Positions 43,605 to 52,646 of a DNA stretch of 64,000 nucleotides are shown here, in pieces. The number at the start of each line of letters is the position of its first letter. The first letter of the stretch is position 1. The stretch spans positions 1,922,001-1,986,000 of the forward strand of contig NZ_CAAHFH010000001.1 of NCBI RefSeq assembly GCF_900890705.1. The letters run 5' to 3'. The notes under the pieces are model-generated. The model was given only the letters and a program-made list of their open reading frames with translations, searched no databases and was not told the origin of the DNA. The position numbers and the translations under genes are program-made. This DNA is from Pontiella sulfatireligans. Its GTDB lineage: Bacteria; Verrucomicrobiota; Kiritimatiellia; Kiritimatiellales; Pontiellaceae.

Positions 43605-44990
43605 CTATTTCTTTTTCTTCGATTTATTTTTTGCATCCATTGCATCGCAATCGACCCCATGAAAATAATCAACCATCGTCCGCCGCATCCTCTCCGCCAC
43701 TTCTGGATACTCTTTTATAAGATTACGCTCTTCCCCAATATCATTGGACAGATCCCACAGATACATCATCCGGGTATCCGCATTCATCAAGAGTTTGTAT
43801 TGGCCCTGAACAATGGCGACATCGCGCTGCCAGAGTTTTGAATATCGAAAGACAAAACCAGGTATGTTGCGTTTAACCTGAGTTCTCCCCTTCAGCATCG
43901 GCAGCAGACTGCCCCCTTCCACCGATTCAGGGACCTGATCACCAACACCCGTAAAATCAAGAATGGTCGGCAGCAGATCCAACCCCGCAACCGGCGTTCG
44001 GCAAACCGTGTTCGGTTCGATGCCGGGACCGCGGATAATCATCGGCACCCGAATCCCCCCTTCATTAAGGGTGTATTTGTGCGCCCGTTGCGGAAAGGCT
44101 TTATAGTAACCGCGCTCGTGGGCTGGCAATTTGGCAGATGCCTTATTCTCATACCCGTTATCGGCAGTATAGATGACGTAGGTGTTGTCCTCTATCCCGA
44201 GTTCTTTCAACTTGGCCAGAATAGTCCCTACCGAATCATCCAAATTTTCATTCATCGCCGCCCACAGGGCATCGTGGTGATATTTTGTTTTAAGCCCAGC
44301 TCGCTCATTTTCATATTTTCCCGCCGTCTGCGGCAGGGCCTGATACGTCAAATGATTGGCATAATGCGAGACCTGCAGGAAAAAAGGTTTCCCTGCCTTC
44401 ACCTGATCCGCGATGAATCCCTCGACCTTGCGAGTCAGCGTATAGATCAGCTTGGGGTCATCGGGATTCTTTGAATCCCCCTCCTTGTTTCCGTTGGGAC
44501 CGTCATTGACATCAAACCCCAAATCCTCCGGAGATGGAATCATATGCCATTTTCCAAAATGGGCGGTGATATAGTCCGGACGAGCCCGCTTCAAAACATT
44601 GGCCAACGAATTGCGATTGTCGGCCTTAACGGTTTTGGCTTTCGACGAATATCCAACAATCCCCAGACTGGCTGGCGTGCGGCCAAACTGTATCGAATGG
44701 CGGCTGGGCGAGCAGGTCGGCCCACCGGAGTAGGCCCATGAAAACCTCGAGCCTTCCATAGCTAATTGTTCCAGATTGGGCGTATGGAAGTAACGGCTGC
44801 CTGAATCGGGGATATCGGGATCAGCTGGAACAGACAGGGCATTCCACCCCTGATCATCGGCCAGAATCAGCACAATATTGGGCAACGTCTTTTTTGTGCC
44901 GCTCGTCTGCGCTGAATGTACGGTGGCCGTCCCAACCACCGACATCAGAACCACCAGCACTGTTTGTTTTAATAAATATGGCGCACTCAT
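43605..44990 (-). CDS. S1 family sulfatase (Cys-type), paralogue of the next gene
   Basis: From the ATG at 44990 the protein has 461 residues (GTG extension to 45053 overlaps the previous gene). Signal peptide TVLVVLMSVVGTATVHS. Formylglycine site TCSPSRHSIQFG, with C93 in this numbering; metal site ILADDQGWN. Closely related to the upstream neighbour at 44996: both share ILADDQGWN.LS.P.DP, TPNL and CSPSRHSIQFG, so they arose by duplication. Start codon lies 5 bases after that neighbour's stop. The C-terminus is lysine-rich (KNKSKKKK). Confidence 0.92.
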   Translation of the reverse strand: MSAPYLLKQTVLVVLMSVVGTATVHSAQTSGTKKTLPNIVLILADDQGWNALSVPADPDIPDSGSRYFHTPNLEQLAMEGSRFSWAYSGGPTCSPSRHSIQFGRTPASLGIVGYSSKAKTVKADNRNSLANVLKRARPDYITAHFGKWHMIPSPEDLGFDVNDGPNGNKEGDSKNPDDPKLIYTLTRKVEGFIADQVKAGKPFFLQVSHYANHLTYQALPQTAGKYENERAGLKTKYHHDALWAAMNENLDDSVGTILAKLKELGIEDNTYVIYTADNGYENKASAKLPAHERGYYKAFPQRAHKYTLNEGGIRVPMIIRGPGIEPNTVCRTPVAGLDLLPTILDFTGVGDQVPESVEGGSLLPMLKGRTQVKRNIPGFVFRYSKLWQRDVAIVQGQYKLLMNADTRMMYLWDLSNDIGEERNLIKEYPEVAERMRRTMVDYFHGVDCDAMDAKNKSKKKK

Positions 44991-44995
44991 CTCAA

Positions 44996-46411
44996 TTACT
45001 CTTTCTTCTTTCCCTTGCCGGCGGCAGATTTTTTCCCCTTGAGAGTTTTGCACTTCATCATCAGCTCACCCATGCGGTCGATCTCCAGATCCTTCTGCGT
45101 GGGAGGCATGGCATTGATGCTATCGAGATATTTCATCATGACCTCATCCATCTGCTCCGCTTTTTCGGGATAGGCGGTGCTGATGTCCTTGGATTCGCTG
45201 ATATCATCGCGAAGATTGTACAGCTCTACACGATCCCGCGCCCAGATCTTCATCAGCTTATAGTCGCCCACAATCATAGAAGACAACGAAGGCCATTCGC
45301 CCATGGGATAATGGAAAACCAAGAAATCATTTTTCCGTTTAACCCTTCCCTCGCCGGCATGCTGAAGAACGGGCACCAGACTTCCGCCTTCCGTGACTTC
45401 CGGCAGCTTGAACTCCGGATTGATCCATTCCAGGAAGGTTGGCATCAGGTCGTATCCCACGACCGGAGCATCGGAACAAACGCCCGCCTTGATGCCCGGC
45501 CCCCGCACAATAAACGGAACCCGGATACCGCCCTCGCGAACATATCCCTTACTGTAACTAAGCGGCCATGCCTTGCGTTTGGCAATGCCGTGCAGTTTAC
45601 TGTTGGATTCGGCAAAGCCGTTATCCGCCGTGTAGACAATATAGGTATTGTCTGAAATCCCCAGTTGGTCAATGGAGTCGAGCAGACGCCCAACGCCCCG
45701 ATCCAGATCCTCGTTCATGCCCGCGAAGACCGAATCGCTGTGCCGTTCGCCCGGTGGCAGCGCCTTATATTTTTCCTTCATCTCCAGAGACGGACGAAAA
45801 GGCAGATGATCGGCATAGTAGGAAACCTGCACAAAAAACGGCTGATTAGATTCAGCCTGTTTCTTCATGAAAGCCACAGCACGATCCGTTACCTCGAAGG
45901 TGCATTTCGGATCATCGATGTTCTTTGAATTCCCCTCCTTGTTATCCGTCGGGCCGTCGGATTCATCATACCCGCACTCGCCGGGATCAATGGAAACATG
46001 CCATTTCCCGAAATGTGCGGTCGCATACTGTCCATCAGCCTGTTTAATCAAGTTAGGCAACGCCTGTTTGGGATCACACAACTGAATGTAGTTCGGTTTA
46101 TTGCAAGTAACCCGCGTTTTGGCGGGGCTCATGCCAAACTGAATACTATGACGCGACGGGGAGCAAACAGGAGCCGCAGCATACCCCTGACTGAAACGCA
46201 TGCCATCCTCGGCCATCCGTGCCAGATTCGGTGTCTGATAATAATCACTCGCAGACTCAGGCACCTTCGGGTCCATCGGTATCGACAGGCCGTTCCATCC
46301 CTGATCATCCGCAAGAATCAGCACAATATTGGGCTGAGCCCCTATGGTCGCTCCTCCGCAGAGGCAAAAGGCAAGAACAACTGTCATTCGGTTAAACATC
46401 TTCATTTTCAT
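44996..46411 (-). CDS. S1 family sulfatase (Cys-type), tandem paralogue
   Basis: From the ATG at 46411 (AAGGAAAG ahead) the protein has 471 residues with signal MTVVLAFCLCGGATIG. Formylglycine site VCSPSRHSIQFG (C83), metal site ILADDQGWNGLS. A lysine-rich tail (KGKKSAAGKGKKKE) resembles that of the paralogue at 43605. The start is 3 bases downstream of the GH32 stop, indicating tight coupling. Likely a sugar sulfatase with specificity overlapping or complementing its paralogue. Confidence 0.93.
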   Translation of the reverse strand: MKMKMFNRMTVVLAFCLCGGATIGAQPNIVLILADDQGWNGLSIPMDPKVPESASDYYQTPNLARMAEDGMRFSQGYAAAPVCSPSRHSIQFGMSPAKTRVTCNKPNYIQLCDPKQALPNLIKQADGQYATAHFGKWHVSIDPGECGYDESDGPTDNKEGNSKNIDDPKCTFEVTDRAVAFMKKQAESNQPFFVQVSYYADHLPFRPSLEMKEKYKALPPGERHSDSVFAGMNEDLDRGVGRLLDSIDQLGISDNTYIVYTADNGFAESNSKLHGIAKRKAWPLSYSKGYVREGGIRVPFIVRGPGIKAGVCSDAPVVGYDLMPTFLEWINPEFKLPEVTEGGSLVPVLQHAGEGRVKRKNDFLVFHYPMGEWPSLSSMIVGDYKLMKIWARDRVELYNLRDDISESKDISTAYPEKAEQMDEVMMKYLDSINAMPPTQKDLEIDRMGELMMKCKTLKGKKSAAGKGKKKE

Positions 46412-46413
46412 GA

Positions 46414-47994
46414 TCACTTTCCTTCCTTGAATTTCAGTTCCGGCCAGACGGAACGCATCTGCCAAGCATCGAGGCGGGTCAGCTCGGCATCCCCTCCCTT
46501 GCTGTAAAGTGATACGTTGCGTGCATTCTCCTGAGTCGGATAGACCCGTAGACTGCAACACTGACGTTCATTGGCAAATACTTCCACTACACTGTGATCG
46601 ATGAAAATCCGAAGTTTCAGGGGTTCGTTTTCATCCAGCGTGAGCGGTCCCGGTTCCGGCTGGGGGTTAAGCCTTTTGTCCATGAGCGGATGTTTGTTCT
46701 CTACCGTAAGCGTGCTGTCTGCGAAACGAATAAGCGTATACTCGCTGCCGTCCGCAGACTGCAACACCTTCAGACCAACTTCTTTCGCCTCCCCCGGACG
46801 AATAACGGCAGCGATTTCCATCGCCTGGCCAGCAATGCCCGAGAGCTTTACTTCTTTATCCGCCGTAATCTTCATGGCGTTCTCTTGCTTATGGTCAAAA
46901 CGCAGTTTTTCCAATTCCTCAACCGGACGAATACGCAGGGAATTGTCTTCGGCCAGAGAATAGATACGGGGCAGCGTCATTATGCCTGACCAGCCCTCTT
47001 CCCCCTTGTAATCACACATGTTGAAAAACGCAATATATCGACCCAGGCTGTCTACGGTTGCCGACGGAGCGTGCACGCTTGAATTTATCGATCGTAATCC
47101 CCCCTTCCGGGTTGCTTTCGCCCCGTGGTTGGCCCGAAAGAGATAATCCGGCTTGAATTTTACCGCTTGGGGATCGTAGGTGCCCACGTAGCCGTGTCCC
47201 GCCCTTTTATGACTGAAACAGAGCAGCATGTGCTTACCGTTGCCGATCGGCCAAAAATTCGGCACCACCATATCTTCACCGGGTTCCGACAATTCGCTGT
47301 CTGTAAACATATCCCCGAGCCATTTCCACTCGGAGAGATCTTTTGACCGGAACGCATGAACTTCACCCGTACAGTCCTTCCCAACTCTCCCGTCTTTATA
47401 GGATCCGCTAAGCGCATAGTAATAACCGTCATCCTGCTTCCAGATACAAGGGTCGAAAACCTGATAAGGCCCTTGCCTTAGTTCTTTCTTACTGGGGATA
47501 ACCGGATTGTTCGAATTGTACTCCCAGTTCAGCAGCAGGGGATCCGTTGAAGTAGCAATCATGCTCCCGACTCCCTTTCCATGCCAAATAGCAATCACAC
47601 GGTCTTCTTCAACCAAAGTCTGTCCACTGTACACACTGCTCTCAATCGTCGGTTTCAAAGCGACAGGAAGATCTTTCCAGTGCAGTAGATCATCGCTGTA
47701 GGTGTGTCCCCAGCAGATGCCCTTGGTTTTGGGATCAGCATCCATGTACTGATAGAAGAGATGGTAGCGCCCCTGCCACTGACAAAATCCATTCGGATCA
47801 TGAATTCTCCCTAACGGGGAAGAATAATGGTAAAGTGGCCGGTGCAAATCATCCGCGATCTTTTCCCGGTTTTCGCGACAGGCAACGACGTGCGGATCTT
47901 CACTCACACGCTGCAACAACTCCGGGGCCAGCTCTGCTCCGAGACAAATCGATGCCGACACCAAAAACCCCGTTAAAAAACCAAACTTATTCAT
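46414..47994 (-). CDS. GH32 family glycoside hydrolase (variant acid/base motif)
   Basis: A 526-residue exported protein with the GH32 five-bladed propeller plus beta-sandwich. Nucleophile motif RIHDPNG (D66) and RDP-type box QVFDPCIW (D181) are present. The usual WECP acid/base box appears replaced: the aligned stretch is GEDMVVPNFWP, so the glutamate sits two places earlier or is absent. GH32 enzymes cut fructosyl linkages; whether this one is a fructanase in a sulfatase cluster is uncertain. C-terminal EDNSLRI-type domain. Lies between two sulfatases. Confidence 0.82.
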   Translation of the reverse strand: MNKFGFLTGFLVSASICLGAELAPELLQRVSEDPHVVACRENREKIADDLHRPLYHYSSPLGRIHDPNGFCQWQGRYHLFYQYMDADPKTKGICWGHTYSDDLLHWKDLPVALKPTIESSVYSGQTLVEEDRVIAIWHGKGVGSMIATSTDPLLLNWEYNSNNPVIPSKKELRQGPYQVFDPCIWKQDDGYYYALSGSYKDGRVGKDCTGEVHAFRSKDLSEWKWLGDMFTDSELSEPGEDMVVPNFWPIGNGKHMLLCFSHKRAGHGYVGTYDPQAVKFKPDYLFRANHGAKATRKGGLRSINSSVHAPSATVDSLGRYIAFFNMCDYKGEEGWSGIMTLPRIYSLAEDNSLRIRPVEELEKLRFDHKQENAMKITADKEVKLSGIAGQAMEIAAVIRPGEAKEVGLKVLQSADGSEYTLIRFADSTLTVENKHPLMDKRLNPQPEPGPLTLDENEPLKLRIFIDHSVVEVFANERQCCSLRVYPTQENARNVSLYSKGGDAELTRLDAWQMRSVWPELKFKEGK

Positions 47995-48106
47995 ACATTA
48001 CTCATCGTTAATGTTTTTTGCACTTAGCTTTGAACTGCCAGGCCCTGTTGTTTGGAAAAACGGCTCTCCAGAATCTCTCATAAATTGCTAACAGGCACAG
48101 CCCCGT

Positions 48107-49489
48107 TCACTTCAACCCGGAATATTGCTGAACGCCCATCTCATGTTCCCATAGAACGGCTTTCTTCTTCAGCTTATTCACTATGTCAGACCGCGAAGAT
48201 GCAAGGTCGTTCTGTTCTCGGATATCCTCGGCAATGTTATAAAGCTTCACGATTCCACTGCGGTACGCCAACAGCTTCCAATCGCCTTCGCGTACAGAGA
48301 GATAGAGATCCTCATAAGCACGATAACCGTACACAGGCGCACCGCGATTGAGTTCACAGTTTCCGCGTATCGTCGAAACCAATGAAACGCCATCCAGTTC
48401 TGCATATTTTGAAATATCGCCACCTGCAATCTCAACCAGCGTCGGGAACAGATCCGTCGACTGCACAACACTGGAGTTCACCGCTCCAACCTTAGTTACA
48501 CCGGGCCAGTTGAAAAAGAAAGGGACTCGGGCCCCGCCTTCATACAGCGTATCGTTGTGCTTGTTTCCATGAAATGGAGGGTTTTCAAAATACCCCCCTT
48601 GATCAGAAAGAAGGATAACGATCGTCTCCTGATCAATCTCCTTTTCCTGCAAAGCTTCACGAACACGACCAATCGACTCATCCACCGAAGCCACCATCGC
48701 AGCATACTCCGCCTGTTTTCCGGCCAGCCCCTTTGCCTTAAAATGCTTAACTAAATCTTTTCGTCCAATGTGCGGGGTGTGCACGTTATAATACCAAAAC
48801 GACATCATGAAGGGTTGCGATTTATCATACCCCTTAATAAAGTCCACCGCCTCATCAGTCAGCTTATCCGTCAGGTATTGTTCCTTTTCATTCGAAAACA
48901 CATCGGAAGTGTTAAAATAATCCGGATAATAGTTCGATGGATTGCCTTGATTCGTCGTGCCGATCTGGCGGTCGAATCCCTGCTTAACCGGATGATGTTC
49001 TTCATGGCCAACATGCCACTTCCCCAGGAAGAGATTATAATAACCCAGTTCTTTCAATGCTTCCGCATATGTTACCTGGTCCAGATCGACCCAGTTCTTG
49101 CTCGGGAACTGTGCAGGATCCGACAGCCAAAGATGATGGCTTGCCCGTCCATTTTCATCGTAGATCGGTTTAGCCACCTTAGAACTCCCATAGGTGTGGC
49201 GCACCATCTTCAGACGCGCCGGATGTTTACCGGTCAGAAGCGTTGCACGACTCGCACTGCAGCACGGGCTGGCAATATAAGCCTGTTCAAAATCGATACC
49301 GCCTCTTGCAAGCGCATCTATATTGGGCGTTTCAAATATCGTCGAATTTCGATAGTTGCAATCCGCCCAGCCCAGATCATCGACAAAAAACAATACAATG
49401 TTCGGCTTCGATTGAGACGCTGCTCCATATACCCCTCCGGCCAACAGCACTCCCAGCGACACTGCCTTTAAAATGCGTCCTACATACAT
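48107..49489 (-). CDS. S1 family sulfatase with CSASR active-site motif
   Basis: A 460-residue exported sulfatase with signal peptide GVLLAGGVYGAAS. The formylglycine motif is CSASRATLLTGK (C77-R81): position 3 is alanine rather than proline, a variant accepted by anaerobic maturases (C-x-A/P-x-R). Metal site FFVDDLGWAD near 34-43; SDQGGYFENPP carries the second half. It begins 8 bases after the GH29 gene at 49498. The alanine makes it distinguishable from the seven CxP(S/T)R sulfatases in the cluster. Confidence 0.92.
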   Translation of the reverse strand: MYVGRILKAVSLGVLLAGGVYGAASQSKPNIVLFFVDDLGWADCNYRNSTIFETPNIDALARGGIDFEQAYIASPCCSASRATLLTGKHPARLKMVRHTYGSSKVAKPIYDENGRASHHLWLSDPAQFPSKNWVDLDQVTYAEALKELGYYNLFLGKWHVGHEEHHPVKQGFDRQIGTTNQGNPSNYYPDYFNTSDVFSNEKEQYLTDKLTDEAVDFIKGYDKSQPFMMSFWYYNVHTPHIGRKDLVKHFKAKGLAGKQAEYAAMVASVDESIGRVREALQEKEIDQETIVILLSDQGGYFENPPFHGNKHNDTLYEGGARVPFFFNWPGVTKVGAVNSSVVQSTDLFPTLVEIAGGDISKYAELDGVSLVSTIRGNCELNRGAPVYGYRAYEDLYLSVREGDWKLLAYRSGIVKLYNIAEDIREQNDLASSRSDIVNKLKKKAVLWEHEMGVQQYSGLK

Positions 49490-49497
49490 AACAAAAC

Positions 49498-51024
49498 CTA
49501 CCTTGCGTTTGGAGCAACAATGCTCTTGTTAAACTCAATGCGAACGGAATAAGCATATTCACAGGCTGGCTCTGACGGCATGTTGATTTGCAGACCATTG
49601 GCGCTCTGAGTCCATTTCAATTCGCCGTCCACACCAAGCAGCCGAATGGACCTCACATCACTTAGATCGGTTCCCTCCAATGTTTTAAGCACGAGCTTGC
49701 TGCCCGGCCAATCCAACACCGTGGCATATAAAACCGTGTTTTCCTTGTTTCGGGTAAAGCGGATGTCTTCGCAGGTCATGGGAGATATTTGTGCTTTATG
49801 ATCCATATCGGTATCACCTACACCACTGATAACCCACGGACGAGTTGCGTAAATGGCCTCACCATTCACATCGAACCAATGTCCGACATCTTTCAATAAT
49901 TGGGTAGCTTGGTCATCCAACGATCCATCCGCTTTGATGGGAATATTCAGCAGCATATTCCCGTTTTTGCTGACAATATCGACGATTTTATCAATCACCA
50001 AACCAGACTCCACATATTTGGCTCCGGCTTTATACCCCCAAGGGCCAATAGAGTCATCGGTCTGCCAGGCATCCACCAGCACGTCATCGGATTTATGGCG
50101 CTCGAAATCAAGGGTGGCAATACCGTCAACGTAGAGCCCTTGTCCTTTGCGGGCTTTAATACACATCACGCCCTCAGGTCGCTTATTATAATAATGAGCA
50201 ATAACGTCCATTCCGGTTCTACTCTCATCATCTCCAAGAAATGGAACCGCGCAATCAAAGTAAAAATGATCCGGCTCGTAATCATCGATAAGCTGGGTCA
50301 TTCGCTTTTTCCAGTTTTCGCGCCATTCAACCGGCGGGTTTTTCGGAGCACTTTGAGAAATACTCTGGCCATCGTTCGCTGGGTAGAAACCGCTTCCTTT
50401 TCCCTGTGCTGCATCATAGGGGATCCCCTTCATAGGGCCTTTGGTGTCCGCCTGATTCGAAGTATTAAACCAACTGTAACTACGCGAAAGATGGGTCGTT
50501 ACGCCAAAGCGCAGCCCGGCCTTCAGGGTTGCATCCCGCCACATTTTGGTGAGGTCTTTTTTGGGACCCATTTTGACCGAATTCCATTCATGATATTTGG
50601 AATCCCACAAATCGAAGTTATCGTGATGAACCGCACAGGGCGTGAAATATTTTGCGCCAGCCTGCTTAAAGAGACCAACCAGAGCATCCGGATCGAAGTT
50701 TTCAGCATGCCACATCGGAATAAAATCCTTATAGCCGAATTCGGAAGGATGTCCATAGGTTTTCACGTGATATCTATACTGACTTCCCGTCTCTATATAG
50801 AGATATCGTGGATACCACTCTCCGCGTTCCGGCACGGAATAAACCCCCCAATGCAAATAGATGCCGAACTTGGCATCCCGAAACCATTCCGGGCATTTAT
50901 AATGTTTGAGTGATTCAACATTATTTTCAAATTTATAAGGTTCCTGCTCATTGGATCCATCAGCAAAAGCGAGCCCGGAAATGGACCCAGCGACAAGAAT
51001 GAGAGCCGTTATTTTATTAATCAT
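49498..51024 (-). CDS. GH29 alpha-L-fucosidase
   Basis: A 508-residue exported GH29 enzyme with signal peptide ending near LAFA. HWG at 58-60, the AVHHDNFDLW stretch (132-140) and the nucleophile D257 in DHFYFDCAVPF mark the active site. The C-terminal beta-sandwich has MLLNIPIKADGS. It should release alpha-L-fucose, here probably exposed after neighbouring sulfatases act (inference). It lies 17 bases downstream of a second GH29 gene. Length and motifs are typical. Confidence 0.92.
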   Translation of the reverse strand: MINKITALILVAGSISGLAFADGSNEQEPYKFENNVESLKHYKCPEWFRDAKFGIYLHWGVYSVPERGEWYPRYLYIETGSQYRYHVKTYGHPSEFGYKDFIPMWHAENFDPDALVGLFKQAGAKYFTPCAVHHDNFDLWDSKYHEWNSVKMGPKKDLTKMWRDATLKAGLRFGVTTHLSRSYSWFNTSNQADTKGPMKGIPYDAAQGKGSGFYPANDGQSISQSAPKNPPVEWRENWKKRMTQLIDDYEPDHFYFDCAVPFLGDDESRTGMDVIAHYYNKRPEGVMCIKARKGQGLYVDGIATLDFERHKSDDVLVDAWQTDDSIGPWGYKAGAKYVESGLVIDKIVDIVSKNGNMLLNIPIKADGSLDDQATQLLKDVGHWFDVNGEAIYATRPWVISGVGDTDMDHKAQISPMTCEDIRFTRNKENTVLYATVLDWPGSKLVLKTLEGTDLSDVRSIRLLGVDGELKWTQSANGLQINMPSEPACEYAYSVRIEFNKSIVAPNAR

Positions 51025-51041
51025 ATTATTTCCCTTAATCT

Positions 51042-52646
51042 TTATTTCCCCGCCGGAGCGGCAATCTGTTGTTCAAATTCAATGCGAATCGGAAAGGCCA
51101 TTCCATAGGAAGGCTTTCTGGCCAGCTGTATCTCCAGGCCGGCTTCGGTCGGCTGCCATGAAAGGTCGCCTTCGGCACCCAGAAGGCGGACAGAGCTCAC
51201 TCCCGACAAATCCACTTCCTTGAATGTTTTCAGAACCACCTTTTCGCCCGGCCATTTGAGCATCGTTGCATACAGTACTGTATTGGATTTGTTCCGTGTA
51301 AAACGAATATCATCCGCAGTGGCGATCATCTTCTTTCGGCCGTGTTCATCCTTCTCCATCCACTGCGAACCGAGCTCTCCGAATACCTCATACGGTCGGG
51401 TTGCATAGACCGCTTCTCCGTTAATTTTAAGCCATTCCCCCAGTTCGCGCATCATCGCTTTCTGATCATCCGGAAAGATTCCGTCGGCTTTAGGTGCGAA
51501 GGAAAGCATCAGCACCCCCCGTTTGCTGATAATATCCATCAACTGATCAATGATTTGATTGGTTGGCTTGATGGCAACCCCCGGCACATAGCCCCAGTTA
51601 TGATCGTTATATACACAGTCATCCGTCTGCCAGACCATATCGGCGATCTTATCCATGCCGCCGCGCTCAAAATCGCGCACGGCTGTTCCCGGCTTAAACT
51701 GCGTTCCTTTAGCATTGATGACCACGTCAGGAGCTCCGAAGGTTCCTTTGCCCCACTCCATCGCTTTATTGTAATAATGCGCACCGAATTCCAACCGACG
51801 GGATTCCCATACAGAAGGACGGAACCCCCAGTCAAAATAGTAAAGATCCGGTTGATACATGTCGGCGAGCTCTTTGGTGCGTGCCAGCCATCGGTTCAGA
51901 TCGCGCTCACTCGGCTGGATCAGGTTACGCGAACGGTCGAACCATTGACCCCGCCCCTTCCCTTCCTGTTCTTCCGGACGTACTCTTACTTCATCCAGTC
52001 CGTCAGGAACGATCGGCGTTCCGTACAGATCTTCATAGGCCGGATCTTTGGCGTCATAGCCGTTAATGTGATTCCATTGAAAAAAACAGTAGTTCCAAGC
52101 CGTATGATTAGACACCCCAAACTTCAGTCCTTTTCTTCGAACCGCCTTTTCGATCTCTCCAACGAGGTCGCGCTTAGGACCCATATTAACTGAATTCCAT
52201 TTCGAAAGTTTCGTATCCCACAGGCAAAAAGAATCATGGTGCGCTCCCATCATCGTAAAAAATTTGGCACCGCCCATCACACATAAATCAGCCCATTCGT
52301 CGGCATTAAAGTTTTCCGCCTTAAACATCGGGATAAAATCCTTGTAGCCGAAGACTGCAGGATCTCCATAGGTTTCAAGATGATGCTGGTGTGTGGCTAA
52401 TGCTTGATCGTGGCGACTGCTTTGTCCTTCTTTGCAGTACATCCAGCGTCCGTACCATTCCCCTGCATGATCCCCCATGAAAGCCGGCACCGAATAAACG
52501 CCCCAATGAACCCAGAAGCCCAATTTGGCATCTTCATACCATTCAGGAGCTTCATAGTTCTTCAACGACTCCCAAGTCGGTTCGTAGCTTGAAGCCAGGG
52601 TTGCAGCCACCATTCCCATGGTTACCAAAAAAAATATTTTTCTCAT
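51042..52646 (-). CDS. GH29 alpha-L-fucosidase
   Basis: A 534-residue exported GH29 paralogue. Signal peptide MRKIFFLVTMGMVAATLA; HWG at 47-49, GAHHDSFCLW around 134-143, and nucleophile D272 in DLYYFDWGF. It keeps the C-terminal LMLSFAPKADG domain. Its ATG overlaps the preceding beta-helix gene's stop by four bases (ATGA), so the two are translated together. Having two GH29 enzymes suggests different fucosyl linkages or positions. Confidence 0.92.
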   Translation of the reverse strand: MRKIFFLVTMGMVAATLASSYEPTWESLKNYEAPEWYEDAKLGFWVHWGVYSVPAFMGDHAGEWYGRWMYCKEGQSSRHDQALATHQHHLETYGDPAVFGYKDFIPMFKAENFNADEWADLCVMGGAKFFTMMGAHHDSFCLWDTKLSKWNSVNMGPKRDLVGEIEKAVRRKGLKFGVSNHTAWNYCFFQWNHINGYDAKDPAYEDLYGTPIVPDGLDEVRVRPEEQEGKGRGQWFDRSRNLIQPSERDLNRWLARTKELADMYQPDLYYFDWGFRPSVWESRRLEFGAHYYNKAMEWGKGTFGAPDVVINAKGTQFKPGTAVRDFERGGMDKIADMVWQTDDCVYNDHNWGYVPGVAIKPTNQIIDQLMDIISKRGVLMLSFAPKADGIFPDDQKAMMRELGEWLKINGEAVYATRPYEVFGELGSQWMEKDEHGRKKMIATADDIRFTRNKSNTVLYATMLKWPGEKVVLKTFKEVDLSGVSSVRLLGAEGDLSWQPTEAGLEIQLARKPSYGMAFPIRIEFEQQIAAPAGK

